Shown one piece after another: positions 55,216 to 63,821 of a stretch of DNA of 64,000 nucleotides (position 1 is the first letter of the stretch; the number at the start of each line of letters is the position of its first letter). The DNA lies in assembly GCF_902833645.1 (NCBI RefSeq), contig NZ_CADFGE010000004.1, forward strand, positions 1 to 64,000, given 5' to 3'. Both the position numbers and the translations under genes were made by a program. This DNA is from Paraburkholderia fungorum (GTDB lineage Bacteria; Pseudomonadota; Gammaproteobacteria; Burkholderiales; Burkholderiaceae). Under the pieces are notes generated by a model. That model ran no database searches, had not been told where the DNA came from, and saw nothing but the letters and a program-made list of their open reading frames with translations.

Positions 55216-56133
55216 ATGGATATTGTACTGTATGCCCTCACTGCGCTCCTGTACGGCGGTCTCGCCGTGGCCGGCTGGCGCTCGCACCGGCACGCCGCCC
55301 TGCGCCCCATGCTCGAGAGCGTGCCGCCGGTGCCGGCCACGGCAAGCGTCTCGGCGGCTTCGGGCATGAGCGGCTCGGGCCGCGCGCTACTGTTCGTCGC
55401 GCTGCTCGCCCACGGTGTGCTGCTGCATGCCACCATCTTTCCCCAGAACGCGATGGTGTTCGGTTTCGCGTTCGCGCTGTCAGCAATGTTCTGGCTCGGC
55501 GCCGGCATCTACTGGATCGAGAGCTTCTTCTTCCCGCTCGACGGCTTGCGCCTGCTTGTACTTCCACTCGCCTGCGTCGCTTCCTTATTGCCGCTGGCCT
55601 TCAATGGCGTGCGCGTGCTGCCGTATTCGGCTGCGCCCATGTTCAAGCTGCATTTCCTGATCGCCAATATTGCGTACGGTCTGTTTGCTATCGCGGCACT
55701 GCACGCGGTTCTGATGCTGCTGGTCGAGCGGCGTCTGCACGCAATGCGCGGCGGCATGTCGCAACGCAATGCGGCTGCTGCGGGTAACGGCTGGCTGTCG
55801 AGCTGGCTCGACACGCTGCCGCCGTTGCTGACTCTGGAAAAGCTGCTGTTCCGTCTGATCGGCGCGGGCTTCGTGCTGCTCACGCTGACGCTGCTCTCGG
55901 GCATCATTTTTAGCGAGCAACTGGTTGACCGTGCATTGCGGCTCGATCACAAAACCGTGTTCGCGATTCTTTCCTGGGTGATGTTCGGCGCGCTGCTGAC
56001 CGCGCGCAAGGTGTCCGGCTGGCGCGGCCGTGCGGCATTGCGCTGGGTGTTGGCGTCGTTCGTCGCGCTGCTGCTGGCGTACGTCGGCAGCCGTTTCGTC
56101 TTCGAGGTGCTGTTGCACCGTGCTGTAGTGTGA
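55216..56133 (+). CDS. ypjD: Inner-membrane protein of the CcsA/CcmC (cytochrome c assembly) superfamily, YpjD-like
   Basis: A 305-residue protein with about eight transmembrane helices. It matches the E. coli YpjD/HemX-like branch of the cytochrome c assembly family: KLHFLIANIAYGLFAIAALHA and FAILSWVMFGALLTARKVSGWRGR have the spaced histidine/tryptophan pattern of haem-handling proteins. Divergent from ffh, as in many proteobacteria. Its exact role is not established. Confidence 0.85.
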   Translation: MDIVLYALTALLYGGLAVAGWRSHRHAALRPMLESVPPVPATASVSAASGMSGSGRALLFVALLAHGVLLHATIFPQNAMVFGFAFALSAMFWLGAGIYWIESFFFPLDGLRLLVLPLACVASLLPLAFNGVRVLPYSAAPMFKLHFLIANIAYGLFAIAALHAVLMLLVERRLHAMRGGMSQRNAAAAGNGWLSSWLDTLPPLLTLEKLLFRLIGAGFVLLTLTLLSGIIFSEQLVDRALRLDHKTVFAILSWVMFGALLTARKVSGWRGRAALRWVLASFVALLLAYVGSRFVFEVLLHRAVV

Positions 56134-56143
56134 GTGTCCTGCT

Positions 56144-56482
56144 ATGCGACAAATTTTTCTGCTGATCCTGTTGTTCATCGTCGGCCAATGGCTGGTCAAG
56201 GCGCTGCGTCGTCATGACGCGCAAGCGTCGCAGCGCGCGGGGGGCGCTGGTGCGAATGGCGCCGGTGGGGCAAATCGCCAAGGCGGCCAGAATGGTCCGA
56301 ACGGCGGCGCGCGTGGACCCGCTTCCGCACAGCCGCAGCTCGCCGAGCCGATGATCCGTTGCGCCGAGTGCGGCGTGCACGCGCCGAAGAGCGACTCCGT
56401 GGTGGTCGCGGGGCAGGCGTTCTGCAGCGCCTCGCACGCTCAGCGCCATGGCGCGCGTCCCACGGGCCGCGACGCTCGATGA
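56144..56482 (+). CDS. PP0621 family small membrane-anchored protein
   Basis: A 112-residue protein. Residues 3-18 are a membrane anchor, 25-65 a Gly/Ala/Asn-rich linker, and the C-terminal part holds MIRCAECGVHAPKSDSVVVAGQAFCSASHAQRH, a zinc-ribbon-like C-x2-C ... C-x3-H motif typical of PP0621-like proteins. Function unknown. It overlaps ampD by 4 bp, so it is probably coexpressed. Confidence 0.82.
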   Translation: MRQIFLLILLFIVGQWLVKALRRHDAQASQRAGGAGANGAGGANRQGGQNGPNGGARGPASAQPQLAEPMIRCAECGVHAPKSDSVVVAGQAFCSASHAQRHGARPTGRDAR

Positions 56483-57075
56483 ATCTCGCGTTCACCGTCG
56501 ACGCCGACGGTTGGGTCTCTGCCGCACGCAAACTTCCCTCGCCGAATTTCGAAGCGCGACCCGAAGGGGCCGTGCCCACGCTGATCGTCGTGCACAACAT
56601 CAGCTTGCCGCCCAATGAGTTCGGCGGCACGGCGATTGCCGAACTTTTCCAGAACACGCTCGACTGCGACGCCCACCCCTACTACGACACGCATTTGCGC
56701 GGCGTGCGGGTCTCGGCGCACTTCGTGATCCATCGCGACGGCGCCCTCGAGCAATTCGTCTCCTGCAACGAGCGCGCATGGCACGCCGGGCCGTCGAATT
56801 TTTTCGGCCGCGAGCGCTGCAACGATTTCTCGATTGGCATCGAGCTGGAGGGCAGTGACACGACTGCCTTCGAAGCGGCGCAATACCGCACGCTCGCCGC
56901 GCTTGTGACGGCGCTCAAGGCTCGCTATCCAGTCGAGGGACTGGCCGGTCACTCTGACATCGCGCCCGGCCGCAAGACCGATCCGGGGCCCCATTTCGAG
57001 TGGCAGCGTCTGCAGCGCGACACCGCGCTGGCGGATCAGTATTTCCCCTATCTCAAGTTTTCCAAAACGCGATAA
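56479..57075 (+). CDS. ampD: 1,6-anhydro-N-acetylmuramyl-L-alanine amidase AmpD
   Basis: A 198-residue cytosolic zinc amidase that recycles anhydro-muropeptides. VVHNISLPPNEFGG holds the first zinc histidine, HFVIHRDG the substrate region, and GHSDIAPGRKTDPGPHFEW the second histidine, the zinc aspartate and the catalytic lysine. Start fixed by the ATGA overlap with the preceding gene. Confidence 0.95.
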   Translation: MNLAFTVDADGWVSAARKLPSPNFEARPEGAVPTLIVVHNISLPPNEFGGTAIAELFQNTLDCDAHPYYDTHLRGVRVSAHFVIHRDGALEQFVSCNERAWHAGPSNFFGRERCNDFSIGIELEGSDTTAFEAAQYRTLAALVTALKARYPVEGLAGHSDIAPGRKTDPGPHFEWQRLQRDTALADQYFPYLKFSKTR

Positions 57076-57105
57076 CGACCCTTCGCGCGAGTTCGCGTGA
57101 TGCGA

Positions 57106-57132
57106 GGAGAACAAGGCGCTGCCTTGTTCTCC
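57106..57132 (+). terminator. Perfect hairpin after ampD
   Basis: GGAGAACAAGGC (57106-57117) and GCCTTGTTCTCC (57121-57132) pair perfectly over 12 bp with a 3-nt loop, 30 bp past the ampD stop. No T tract follows, so efficiency as an intrinsic terminator is uncertain. Confidence 0.6.
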
Positions 57133-57193
57133 GGGGAGTCGGCTTCGCGCCGCGCTATGCAAAAGTCAAGACTTCGAAAGCAAATAAAACGAT

Positions 57194-57221
57194 TTGACCT
57201 GTCTCGAATCTCCACTATACT
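57194..57221 (+). promoter_or_regulatory. Predicted promoter of nrdA
   Basis: TTGACC (57194-57199) and TATACT (57216-57221) with a 16-bp spacer. Start would be near 57228, giving a leader of about 385 nt. The -10 lies inside the first NrdR-box-like sequence. Confidence 0.7.
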
Positions 57222-57258
57222 TGGTGCCAGAAATTCGGTTTTGCACTATATCTTGTGG
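57212..57258 (+). promoter_or_regulatory. Two NrdR-box-like sites, 31 bp apart
   Basis: CCACTATACTTGGTGC (57212-57227) and GCACTATATCTTGTGG (57243-57258) resemble the NrdR consensus (ACACwATATATwGTGT). The start-to-start distance is 31 bp, about three helical turns, the spacing described for paired NrdR boxes. One overlaps the -10 and the other lies just after the start site, so NrdR repression of nrdA is likely. Confidence 0.78.
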
Positions 57259-57263
57259 TGAGC

Positions 57264-57308
57264 TGTGCATAACCGTGTGAATAACTGAGTGCATAACCAA
57301 GTGAACAA
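57264..57308 (-). promoter_or_regulatory. DnaA-box-like array, four 9-mers with 12-bp period
   Basis: TGTGCATAA (57264), TGTGAATAA (57276), AGTGCATAA (57288) and AGTGAACAA (57300) occur every 12 bp in the same orientation. The first two are exact reverse complements of TTATNCACA, the DnaA box; the third has one mismatch and the fourth two. The array lies directly after the NrdR boxes in the nrdA leader. DnaA is known to regulate nrdAB in E. coli. Confidence 0.7.
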
Positions 57309-57613
57309 GTCAGCGGCGCCCCGCTTCCGAGCATGGCGCCGCAAGCATTCCAGGCATTGAAAAAATTCCTGCGGCGCGCCCGGTAACAAGTCGGCAGCGT
57401 CCAGAAAAATTCAGGGAAAGGGCACAGCAAGTGATCGCGACTTATAGCGTGAAGACCGTCATCAATTCGAACCAGGCTTCATCGCTGTCGCATCCCGCCA
57501 CCCGGCTCAGCCGGCCTTTTTCCTGCACCCCATCGCTTGCGCACGCGGCGGCGCAGCGTTCGTTTTAATCCGCGGCTTTCTCCGCACCATTTCCAGGACC
57601 AGGAGCTTTGCAC
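57309..57613. other. Rest of the nrdA leader
   Basis: About 305 bp between the DnaA-box-like array and the nrdA start. No gene or second promoter is convincing. The nrdA Shine-Dalgarno (AGGAG) lies at its end. Confidence 0.45.
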
Positions 57614-60600
57614 ATGCAAACCACCGACAACGCGACGACCCGGTACGAGGGTTCACAGACTGGCCAGACCTTCGGCCAGGCACAAGGCGCGCAGCCGCTC
57701 GCGCCGCAAACGACCTACGCCGACTATAAGGTGATCCGCCGTAACGGCAGCGTGGTGTCGTTCGAACCGTCGAAAATCGCCATCGCCGTGACGAAGGCAT
57801 TCCTGGCCGTCAACGGTGGTCAAGGCGCAGCCTCCGCGCGCGTGCGCGAACTGGTCGAGCAACTCACGCAGAACGTGGTGCGCGCGCTCGTGCGCAGCCG
57901 CCCGAACGGCGGCACGTTCCATATTGAAGACATCCAGGATCAGGTCGAACTCGCGCTGATGCGCGGCGGCGAACACAACGTCGCGCGTGCGTACGTGCTG
58001 TATCGCGAGAAGCGCACTCAGGCGCGCGGCCATGACGAGCAGATCGTCGCCAACACGCCGGGTCTGAACGTCACCGACAACGGGGTGACGCGTCCGCTCG
58101 ACATGGCAGCGCTGCGCGGCATTATCGAATCCGCCTGCGCGAACTTGGGCGACGCCGTGAACGCCGATCCGATCATCGCGGAAACGGTGAAGAATCTGTA
58201 CGACGGCGTGCCGATGAGCCAGGTCTACGACTCGGCGATTCTGGCTGCCCGCACGATGATCGAAAAGGACCCGGCTTATAGCCAGGTCACCGCACGCATC
58301 CTGCTGCACACGATCCGCCGCGAGATCCTCGAAGAGGAAGTCACGCAGACGGAAATGGGCGAGCGCTACGCCGAGTACTTCCCGCAGTTCATCAAGCGCG
58401 GCGTGCAAGCCGAGCTGCTCGACGACAAGCTGCTGCAGTTCGACCTGAAGCGCCTGGGCGCGGCGCTCGACAACAACCGCGACCTGCAATTCGGCTACCT
58501 CGGTCTGCAAACGCTGTACGACCGTTACTTCCTGCATCACGACGGCGTGCGCATCGAAATGCCCCAGGCATTCTTTATGCGTGTGGCGATGGGCCTGTCG
58601 CTGAACGAGATCGACCGCGAAGCGCGCGCGATCGAGTTTTACAACGTGCTGTCGAGCTTCGACTTCATGTCGTCCACGCCTACGCTGTTCAACTCGGGTA
58701 CCCGCCGCTCGCAACTGTCGTCGTGCTACCTGACCACGGTCGACGACGACCTCGACGGCATCTACGAAGCGCTGAAGGAAAACGCGCTGCTGTCGAAATT
58801 CGCCGGCGGCCTGGGCAACGACTGGACGCGCGTGCGTGCGCTCGGTTCGCACATCAAGGGCACCAACGGCAAGTCGCAAGGCGTGGTGCCGTTCCTGAAG
58901 GTCGTCAACGACACCGCAGTGGCGGTCAACCAGGGCGGCAAGCGCAAGGGCGCGGTCTGCGCGTACCTGGAAACGTGGCACCTGGACATCGAGGAATTCC
59001 TCGAGCTGCGTAAGAACACCGGCGACGACCGTCGCCGCACCCACGACATGAACACGGCGAACTGGATTCCCGATCTGTTCATGAAGCGCGTGCACGAAGG
59101 CGGTGACTGGACGCTGTTCTCGCCGTCCACCTGCCCGGATCTGCACGACAAGTTTGGCGCGGAATTCGAAGCGGCTTACACGGCTTACGAAGACAAGGTC
59201 GCGCGCGGCGAGATCAAGCTGTTCAAGAAGCTGCCGGCGGCACAACTGTGGCGCAAGATGCTGGGCATGCTGTTCGAAACCGGCCACCCGTGGATCACGT
59301 TCAAGGATCCGTGCAATGTGCGCTCGCCGCAACAGCACGTCGGCGTCGTCCACTCGTCGAATCTGTGCACGGAAATCACGCTGAACACCAGCGACTCGGA
59401 AATCGCCGTCTGCAACCTGGGCTCGGTGAACCTCGTCGCTCACCTGAAGGAGCAGGCTGACGGCACCCTGGCGCTCGACCACGACAAGCTCAAGCGCACC
59501 GTCAGCGTGGCGATGCGCATGCTCGACAACGTAATCGACATCAATTACTACGCGGTTGCCAAGGCACGTAACTCGAACCTGAAGCACCGTCCGGTCGGCA
59601 TGGGCATCATGGGCTTCCAGGACTGCCTGCACCTGCTGCGCACGCCGTACGCGTCGCAAGAGGCGGTGGAGTTCGCCGATACGTCGATGGAAGCGGTCTG
59701 CTACTACGCTTACTACGCGTCGACCGAACTGGCGCAGGAACGCGGCCGTTACTCCAGCTACCGCGGCTCGCTGTGGGACCGCGGCATCCTCCCGCAAGAC
59801 TCGGTGAAGCTGCTGGCCGAAGCGCGCGGCGGTTACGTCGAAGTCGATTCGAGCGAATCGATGGACTGGACCGAACTGCGTTCGCGCATCGCCACCTACG
59901 GCATGCGCAACTCGAACTGCATCGCGATCGCGCCGACGGCGACGATCTCGAACATCATCGGCGTGTCGGCCTGTATCGAACCGACCTTCCAGAACCTGTA
60001 TGTGAAGTCGAATCTGTCGGGCGAATTCACGGTGGTCAACGACTACCTGGTGCGCGACCTGAAGGCGCGCGGCCTGTGGGACGAAGTGATGGTCGCCGAC
60101 CTGAAATACTTCGACGGCACGCTCTCGCGCATCGACCGCATCCCGGCCGACCTGCGCGCGATCTACGCGACCGCGTTTGAAGTCGATCCGAAGTGGCTGG
60201 TCGAAGCGGCTTCGCGCCGTCAGAAGTGGATCGACCAGGCGCAGTCGCTGAACATCTACATGGGCGGCGCGTCGGGTAAGAAGCTCGACGAGATCTACAA
60301 GCTCGCATGGGTGCGCGGCCTGAAGACCACCTACTACCTCCGCACGATGGCGGCAACGCACGTCGAGAAGTCGACGGTGGCACACGGCGCGCTGAACGCG
60401 GTGAGCTCGGGTGGCGGCGAAGGGTCGGGCGGCGCGGGCGGTGTCGGCGGTGGCGCGGCAGGCAGCTTCGGCGCGAACGGCGGTGCGGCTTCGGGCGGCA
60501 TCCAGGTAGCGGCGGCAGCGCCGGCCGTTGCAGTCGAAGCAGCGCCGGAAGCGGACGGTCCGGTGTGCATGATGCGTCCGGGCGACCCGGGTTTCGACGA

Positions 60601-60619
60601 GTGCGAGGCTTGCCAGTAA
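57614..60619 (+). CDS. nrdA: Class Ia ribonucleoside-diphosphate reductase alpha subunit
   Basis: A 1,001-residue catalytic subunit that reduces ribonucleoside diphosphates. An ATP-cone begins near residue 40 (VIRRNGSVVSFEPSKIAIAVTKAF). LSSCYLTTVDDDLDG carries the first redox cysteine, SSNLCTEI the active-site Asn-Cys-Glu, and the C terminus ECEACQ the shuttle cysteine pair. The catalytic core and tail are joined by a Gly/Ala-rich linker of about 60 residues. ATG at 57614 has AGGAG 8 nt upstream; a TTG two codons earlier is rejected. Longer than E. coli NrdA (761). Confidence 0.95.
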   Translation: MQTTDNATTRYEGSQTGQTFGQAQGAQPLAPQTTYADYKVIRRNGSVVSFEPSKIAIAVTKAFLAVNGGQGAASARVRELVEQLTQNVVRALVRSRPNGGTFHIEDIQDQVELALMRGGEHNVARAYVLYREKRTQARGHDEQIVANTPGLNVTDNGVTRPLDMAALRGIIESACANLGDAVNADPIIAETVKNLYDGVPMSQVYDSAILAARTMIEKDPAYSQVTARILLHTIRREILEEEVTQTEMGERYAEYFPQFIKRGVQAELLDDKLLQFDLKRLGAALDNNRDLQFGYLGLQTLYDRYFLHHDGVRIEMPQAFFMRVAMGLSLNEIDREARAIEFYNVLSSFDFMSSTPTLFNSGTRRSQLSSCYLTTVDDDLDGIYEALKENALLSKFAGGLGNDWTRVRALGSHIKGTNGKSQGVVPFLKVVNDTAVAVNQGGKRKGAVCAYLETWHLDIEEFLELRKNTGDDRRRTHDMNTANWIPDLFMKRVHEGGDWTLFSPSTCPDLHDKFGAEFEAAYTAYEDKVARGEIKLFKKLPAAQLWRKMLGMLFETGHPWITFKDPCNVRSPQQHVGVVHSSNLCTEITLNTSDSEIAVCNLGSVNLVAHLKEQADGTLALDHDKLKRTVSVAMRMLDNVIDINYYAVAKARNSNLKHRPVGMGIMGFQDCLHLLRTPYASQEAVEFADTSMEAVCYYAYYASTELAQERGRYSSYRGSLWDRGILPQDSVKLLAEARGGYVEVDSSESMDWTELRSRIATYGMRNSNCIAIAPTATISNIIGVSACIEPTFQNLYVKSNLSGEFTVVNDYLVRDLKARGLWDEVMVADLKYFDGTLSRIDRIPADLRAIYATAFEVDPKWLVEAASRRQKWIDQAQSLNIYMGGASGKKLDEIYKLAWVRGLKTTYYLRTMAATHVEKSTVAHGALNAVSSGGGEGSGGAGGVGGGAAGSFGANGGAASGGIQVAAAAPAVAVEAAPEADGPVCMMRPGDPGFDECEACQ

Positions 60620-61262
60620 GCGTCTGGCAACTGCGAGGCGAGCACGAAGCAGGCGGCAGGATCGCTGCGTGGCGGATGGGGTAGGTAAAGACCCGCATGC
60701 AGCGATCGGCAAGCCTGATAGAAGCAGTACAGAAGTGAAGTAGACGAGCGGCGCGGCGAAACAGAATCGACGTTACACCGCTCGTCGAACAGCAGCGAAG
60801 CGTGGCAAGCGGTAAGCAGGCAGTAGATGAAGCAGTCGGCAGCACAGACGAAGCGCTCGACATGAAGCGCTCAGCAAACGCTCCGGTCAAAGGTCGAACG
60901 ACACAGCCGGCCAGAAGCATCGCTCGACATTGCATTGAACTTCACCTCGCCAGTACTGACGAACAGGCAATCCGCCGCGTCGGCGAGGCAGCAGGAAGCA
61001 ATCGCAAAACGCTGCAAGCACGCTCCGCAATACAGATAGATAGAGCAGCGAAACGTCGCTTCGACACGTTGCTCTTCGAGCTCGCGCAGCACTTCGACGA
61101 CACGCGTTCAACACGCTTCACATGAGGCGACACACACAGTCTGTTGAACAAAGTGTTGTATGAACGTAGCAACGCGAATCGAAAACAGGATTTTTCATCA
61201 GCGAACTCTTTTATCGCTCGTGAAAAGATGGTACAAACCGTTCTAAATTGATGGTGACATTT
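60620..61262. other. Long gap between nrdA and nrdB
   Basis: 643 bp without a recognisable gene. A 107-codon open frame on the plus strand (60802-61125, MASGKQAVDEAVGSTDEALD...) has no Shine-Dalgarno and no family resemblance, and antisense frames of about 75 codons overlap it, so I do not call it. The sequence is rich in AGCAG/GAAGC purine words. TTGAAC (61144-61149) with TAGCAA 17 bp on is only a weak promoter for nrdB. No terminator is visible. Confidence 0.45.
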
Positions 61263-62495
61263 ATGCTCAACTGGGATGACGAGATCACTGCCGTAACTCC
61301 CTCGAGCGCTACGCAACTGAATGTGTTGCGCAACGCTGCGGGATCGGCTGTCGGTTCGCAAGTCGGAACGCGTTCCGCTCCTCATGCTCCCTCGGACCGA
61401 AACGTCTTCGCGTCTCAAGACGTTTTCGAAAAAGGCATTGCCGCTGCTCACGCTGCCGGAACGGCTGCGATTTCCGAAGCGCGGGTCAATGTCGCCGACA
61501 AGCGCATCATCAACGGCCAGACCGACGTCAACCAGTTGGTGCCGTTCAAATACAAGTGGGCCTGGGAAAAGTATCTGGCGGGTTGTGCTAACCACTGGAT
61601 GCCGCAAGAAGTGAACATGTCGCGCGACATCGCCCTCTGGAAAGACCCGAACGGGCTGACCGAAGACGAGCGCCGCATCGTCAAGCGCAACCTGGGCTTC
61701 TTCGTGACGGCTGACTCGCTCGCCGCCAACAACATCGTGCTGGGCACCTACCGCCACATCACGGCGCCCGAATGCCGCCAGTTCCTGCTGCGTCAGGCGT
61801 TCGAAGAGGCGATCCACACGCACGCTTACCAGTACATCGTCGAATCGCTGGGCCTCGACGAAGGCGAAATCTTCAACGCGTATCACGAGGTTGCCTCGAT
61901 TCGCGCGAAAGACGAATTCCTGATTCCGTACATCAATGTGCTGACCGATCCGGGCTTCAAGACCGGCACGCTCGAGACCGACCAGACGCTGCTGCGCTCG
62001 CTGATCGTGTTCGCCTGCGTGATGGAAGGCCTGTTCTTCTACGTCGGCTTTACGCAAATCCTGGCGCTTGGCCGTCAGAACAAGATGACCGGCGCGGCGG
62101 AACAGTACCAGTACATCCTGCGCGACGAGTCGATGCACTGCAATTTCGGCATCGACCTGATCAACCAGATCAAACTCGAAAACCCGCAACTCTGGACGGC
62201 TGAGTTCCGCGCGGACATCCGCGAGATCTTCCAGCAAGCGGTCGAACTTGAGTATCGTTACGCGGAAGACACGATGCCGCGCGGCGTGCTCGGCCTCAAT
62301 GCGTCGATGTTCAAGAGCTATCTGCGCTTCATCTGCAACCGCCGTTGCCAGCAGATCGGTCTCGATCCGCTGTACCCGAACGAGGAAAACCCGTTCCCGT
62401 GGATGAGCGAGATGATCGACCTGAAGAAGGAACGCAACTTCTTCGAGACGCGAGTGATCGAATATCAGACTGGCGGCGCGTTGACCTGGGAGTGA
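61263..62495 (+). CDS. nrdB: Class Ia ribonucleoside-diphosphate reductase beta subunit
   Basis: A 410-residue di-iron/tyrosyl-radical subunit. Iron ligands are in the [12 protein letters not shown] and [10 protein letters not shown] motifs, with the radical tyrosine most likely in [24 protein letters not shown] is another family segment. The first 80 residues are Ala/Ser-rich and not conserved. Start candidates are ATG at 61251 and ATG at 61263 (MLNWDDEI); the latter has GGTG at the right distance and the usual N terminus. Confidence 0.94.
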   Translation: MLNWDDEITAVTPSSATQLNVLRNAAGSAVGSQVGTRSAPHAPSDRNVFASQDVFEKGIAAAHAAGTAAISEARVNVADKRIINGQTDVNQLVPFKYKWAWEKYLAGCANHWMPQEVNMSRDIALWKDPNGLTEDERRIVKRNLGFFVTADSLAANNIVLGTYRHITAPECRQFLLRQAFEEAIHTHAYQYIVESLGLDEGEIFNAYHEVASIRAKDEFLIPYINVLTDPGFKTGTLETDQTLLRSLIVFACVMEGLFFYVGFTQILALGRQNKMTGAAEQYQYILRDESMHCNFGIDLINQIKLENPQLWTAEFRADIREIFQQAVELEYRYAEDTMPRGVLGLNASMFKSYLRFICNRRCQQIGLDPLYPNEENPFPWMSEMIDLKKERNFFETRVIEYQTGGALTWE

Positions 62496-62938
62496 TCCGG
62501 GTCCGAGTCGCAGATGCATTTCATTTTGGGGATGCCGGCAGGCTTCGGCCGCGGCAATTTAGTTAGGAGCAGAACCGCCTGATGCAAATCGTGCCCGGTG
62601 CGCCGCGTGCCTTCGCGGCCCACAAACATGGCTGGCACTTTGCGAACCCTTCAGTGGGATGGGCAAACTTCCCCCCGGAAAAAGCCGCTGGCGTTCGCGC
62701 CGGCGGCCCGATCAAGCAATTGCCGATGCTGATATCCAGCATCGACCAGATCTGGCGCGCGGTGCCCATTGGCACCGCGCGCCTTACCGCATTCATTAGC
62801 GTAAGCGCGCGGCACCTGCGTACGCCGATGAATAGCCCGCTTCGTAGCGCGCGCCCTGAGAAGCGTCCGCGGGAAACGGGTTTTGACGAAGGGTGTAGTT
62901 TGAACTGACTCTCATCTGAAAACCTGAAGGAGAAAATG
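62496..62938. other. Structured leader of the H1-like gene
   Basis: 443 bp. Three successive stems are visible: CGATGCTG/CAGCATCG (62724-62744), a perfect 13-bp GGCGCGCGGTGCC/GGCACCGCGCGCC (62754-62783), and CTTAC/GTAAG further on. A 108-codon frame (62582-62908) covers the same sequence but lacks a Shine-Dalgarno and family resemblance; I do not call it a gene. Confidence 0.45.
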
Positions 62939-63556
62939 ATGGCAACTGCAAAGAAAGCGGCAGCTAAGAAACCCGCAGCCAAGAAGGCTGCACCGGCCAA
63001 GAAGGCTGCTCCGGCGAAAAAAGTCGCTGCAAAGAAAGTCGCAGTGAAGAAGGTTGCAGCGAAGAAGGCAGCACCGGCTAAGAAGGTTGCAGCGAAGAAA
63101 GCTGCTCCGGCCAAGAAGGTTGCAGCCAAGAAAGTCGCCGTGAAGAAGGTTGCAGCGAAGAAGGCGCCGGCCAAGAAGGCAGCACCGGCGAAGAAAGCTG
63201 CAGTGAAGAAGGTTGCAGCGAAGAAGGCAGCACCGGCGAAGAAGGCCGCAGCAAAGAAAGCAGCACCGGCTAAGAAGGCTGCTGCGAAGAAGGCTGCGCC
63301 TGCGAAAAAGGCTGCTGCCAAGAAAGCTGCGCCTGCGAAGAAGGCTGCTGCCAAAAAGGCTGCGCCTGCCAAGAAGGCTGCCGCGAAGAAGGCCGCTGCT
63401 CCTGCCAAGAAGGCTGCGCCTGCGAAGAAGGCTGTCGCCAAGAAGGCGGCTCCTGCACCCGCTGCGACTTCTGTCTCGAGCGCACCGGCAGCAACGGTGA
63501 AGACCGCGCTGAACCCGGCAGCGGCATGGCCGTTCCCGACGGGCAGCCGTCCGTAA
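62939..63556 (+). CDS. Histone H1-like lysine/alanine-rich repeat protein
   Basis: A 205-residue basic protein made almost wholly of 5-7-residue repeats of the KKAAPA / AKKVA type (residues about 3-175), ending in a Pro/Ala/Ser tail. Such proteins (H1-like proteins of Bordetella, AlgP and HctB) resemble the eukaryotic H1 tail and bind DNA without sequence preference. Of two adjacent ATGs (62936 and 62939) the second has the better distance (6 nt) from GAAGGAG. Role in nucleoid compaction is inferred. The repeats make it prone to length change by slippage. Confidence 0.9.
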   Translation: MATAKKAAAKKPAAKKAAPAKKAAPAKKVAAKKVAVKKVAAKKAAPAKKVAAKKAAPAKKVAAKKVAVKKVAAKKAPAKKAAPAKKAAVKKVAAKKAAPAKKAAAKKAAPAKKAAAKKAAPAKKAAAKKAAPAKKAAAKKAAPAKKAAAKKAAAPAKKAAPAKKAVAKKAAPAPAATSVSSAPAATVKTALNPAAAWPFPTGSRP

Positions 63557-63653
63557 TCTGGACGACAAGCGGAAGAAGTACTTCGACACGCCGTACCTGT
63601 GTCGATGATCGAGTAGCGCTTAAGTAGCATGACCGAGCGCTACTCGGTCAGGG

Positions 63654-63689
63654 TCCCGTTGCCGGGTTTCTGGCGACGGGATTTTTTTT
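63654..63689 (+). terminator. Terminator after the H1-like gene
   Basis: TCCCGTTGCC (63654-63663) pairs with GGCGACGGGA (63672-63681), one T-G pair, followed by eight T residues. A further hairpin (GACCGAG/CTCGGTC, 63631-63649) precedes it. Confidence 0.9.
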
Positions 63690-63821
63690 GCCCTGGCGAA
63701 CGCGCCCGCTACCAGAAACGCTTTAAAACCGGCAGGCGAAAAAAAACGCATGCACAGGGGAGGGCATGCGTTTGAGGTCGTCGCGGAAGCGCGTGAAGCG
63801 CGACCGCACGAGAGGGGAAAC

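Noticed and set aside
57653..60712. A 1,019-codon open frame antisense to nrdA
   Set aside because: It mirrors nrdA along its whole length, has no recognisable domain and is rich in Arg/Val/His as expected for the opposite strand of GC-rich coding DNA.
60802..61125. A 107-codon plus-strand frame between nrdA and nrdB
   Set aside because: No Shine-Dalgarno, no known domain, and competing frames of similar length on the other strand; left as an open possibility in the gap description.
62582..62908. A 108-codon frame upstream of the H1-like gene
   Set aside because: It covers stable hairpins, lacks a Shine-Dalgarno and resembles no family.
62563..63630. A 355-codon minus-strand frame rich in AAFFAGAAFLA
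   Set aside because: It is the complement of the Lys/Ala repeats; the apparent hydrophobic repeats are a mirror artefact, not a membrane protein.
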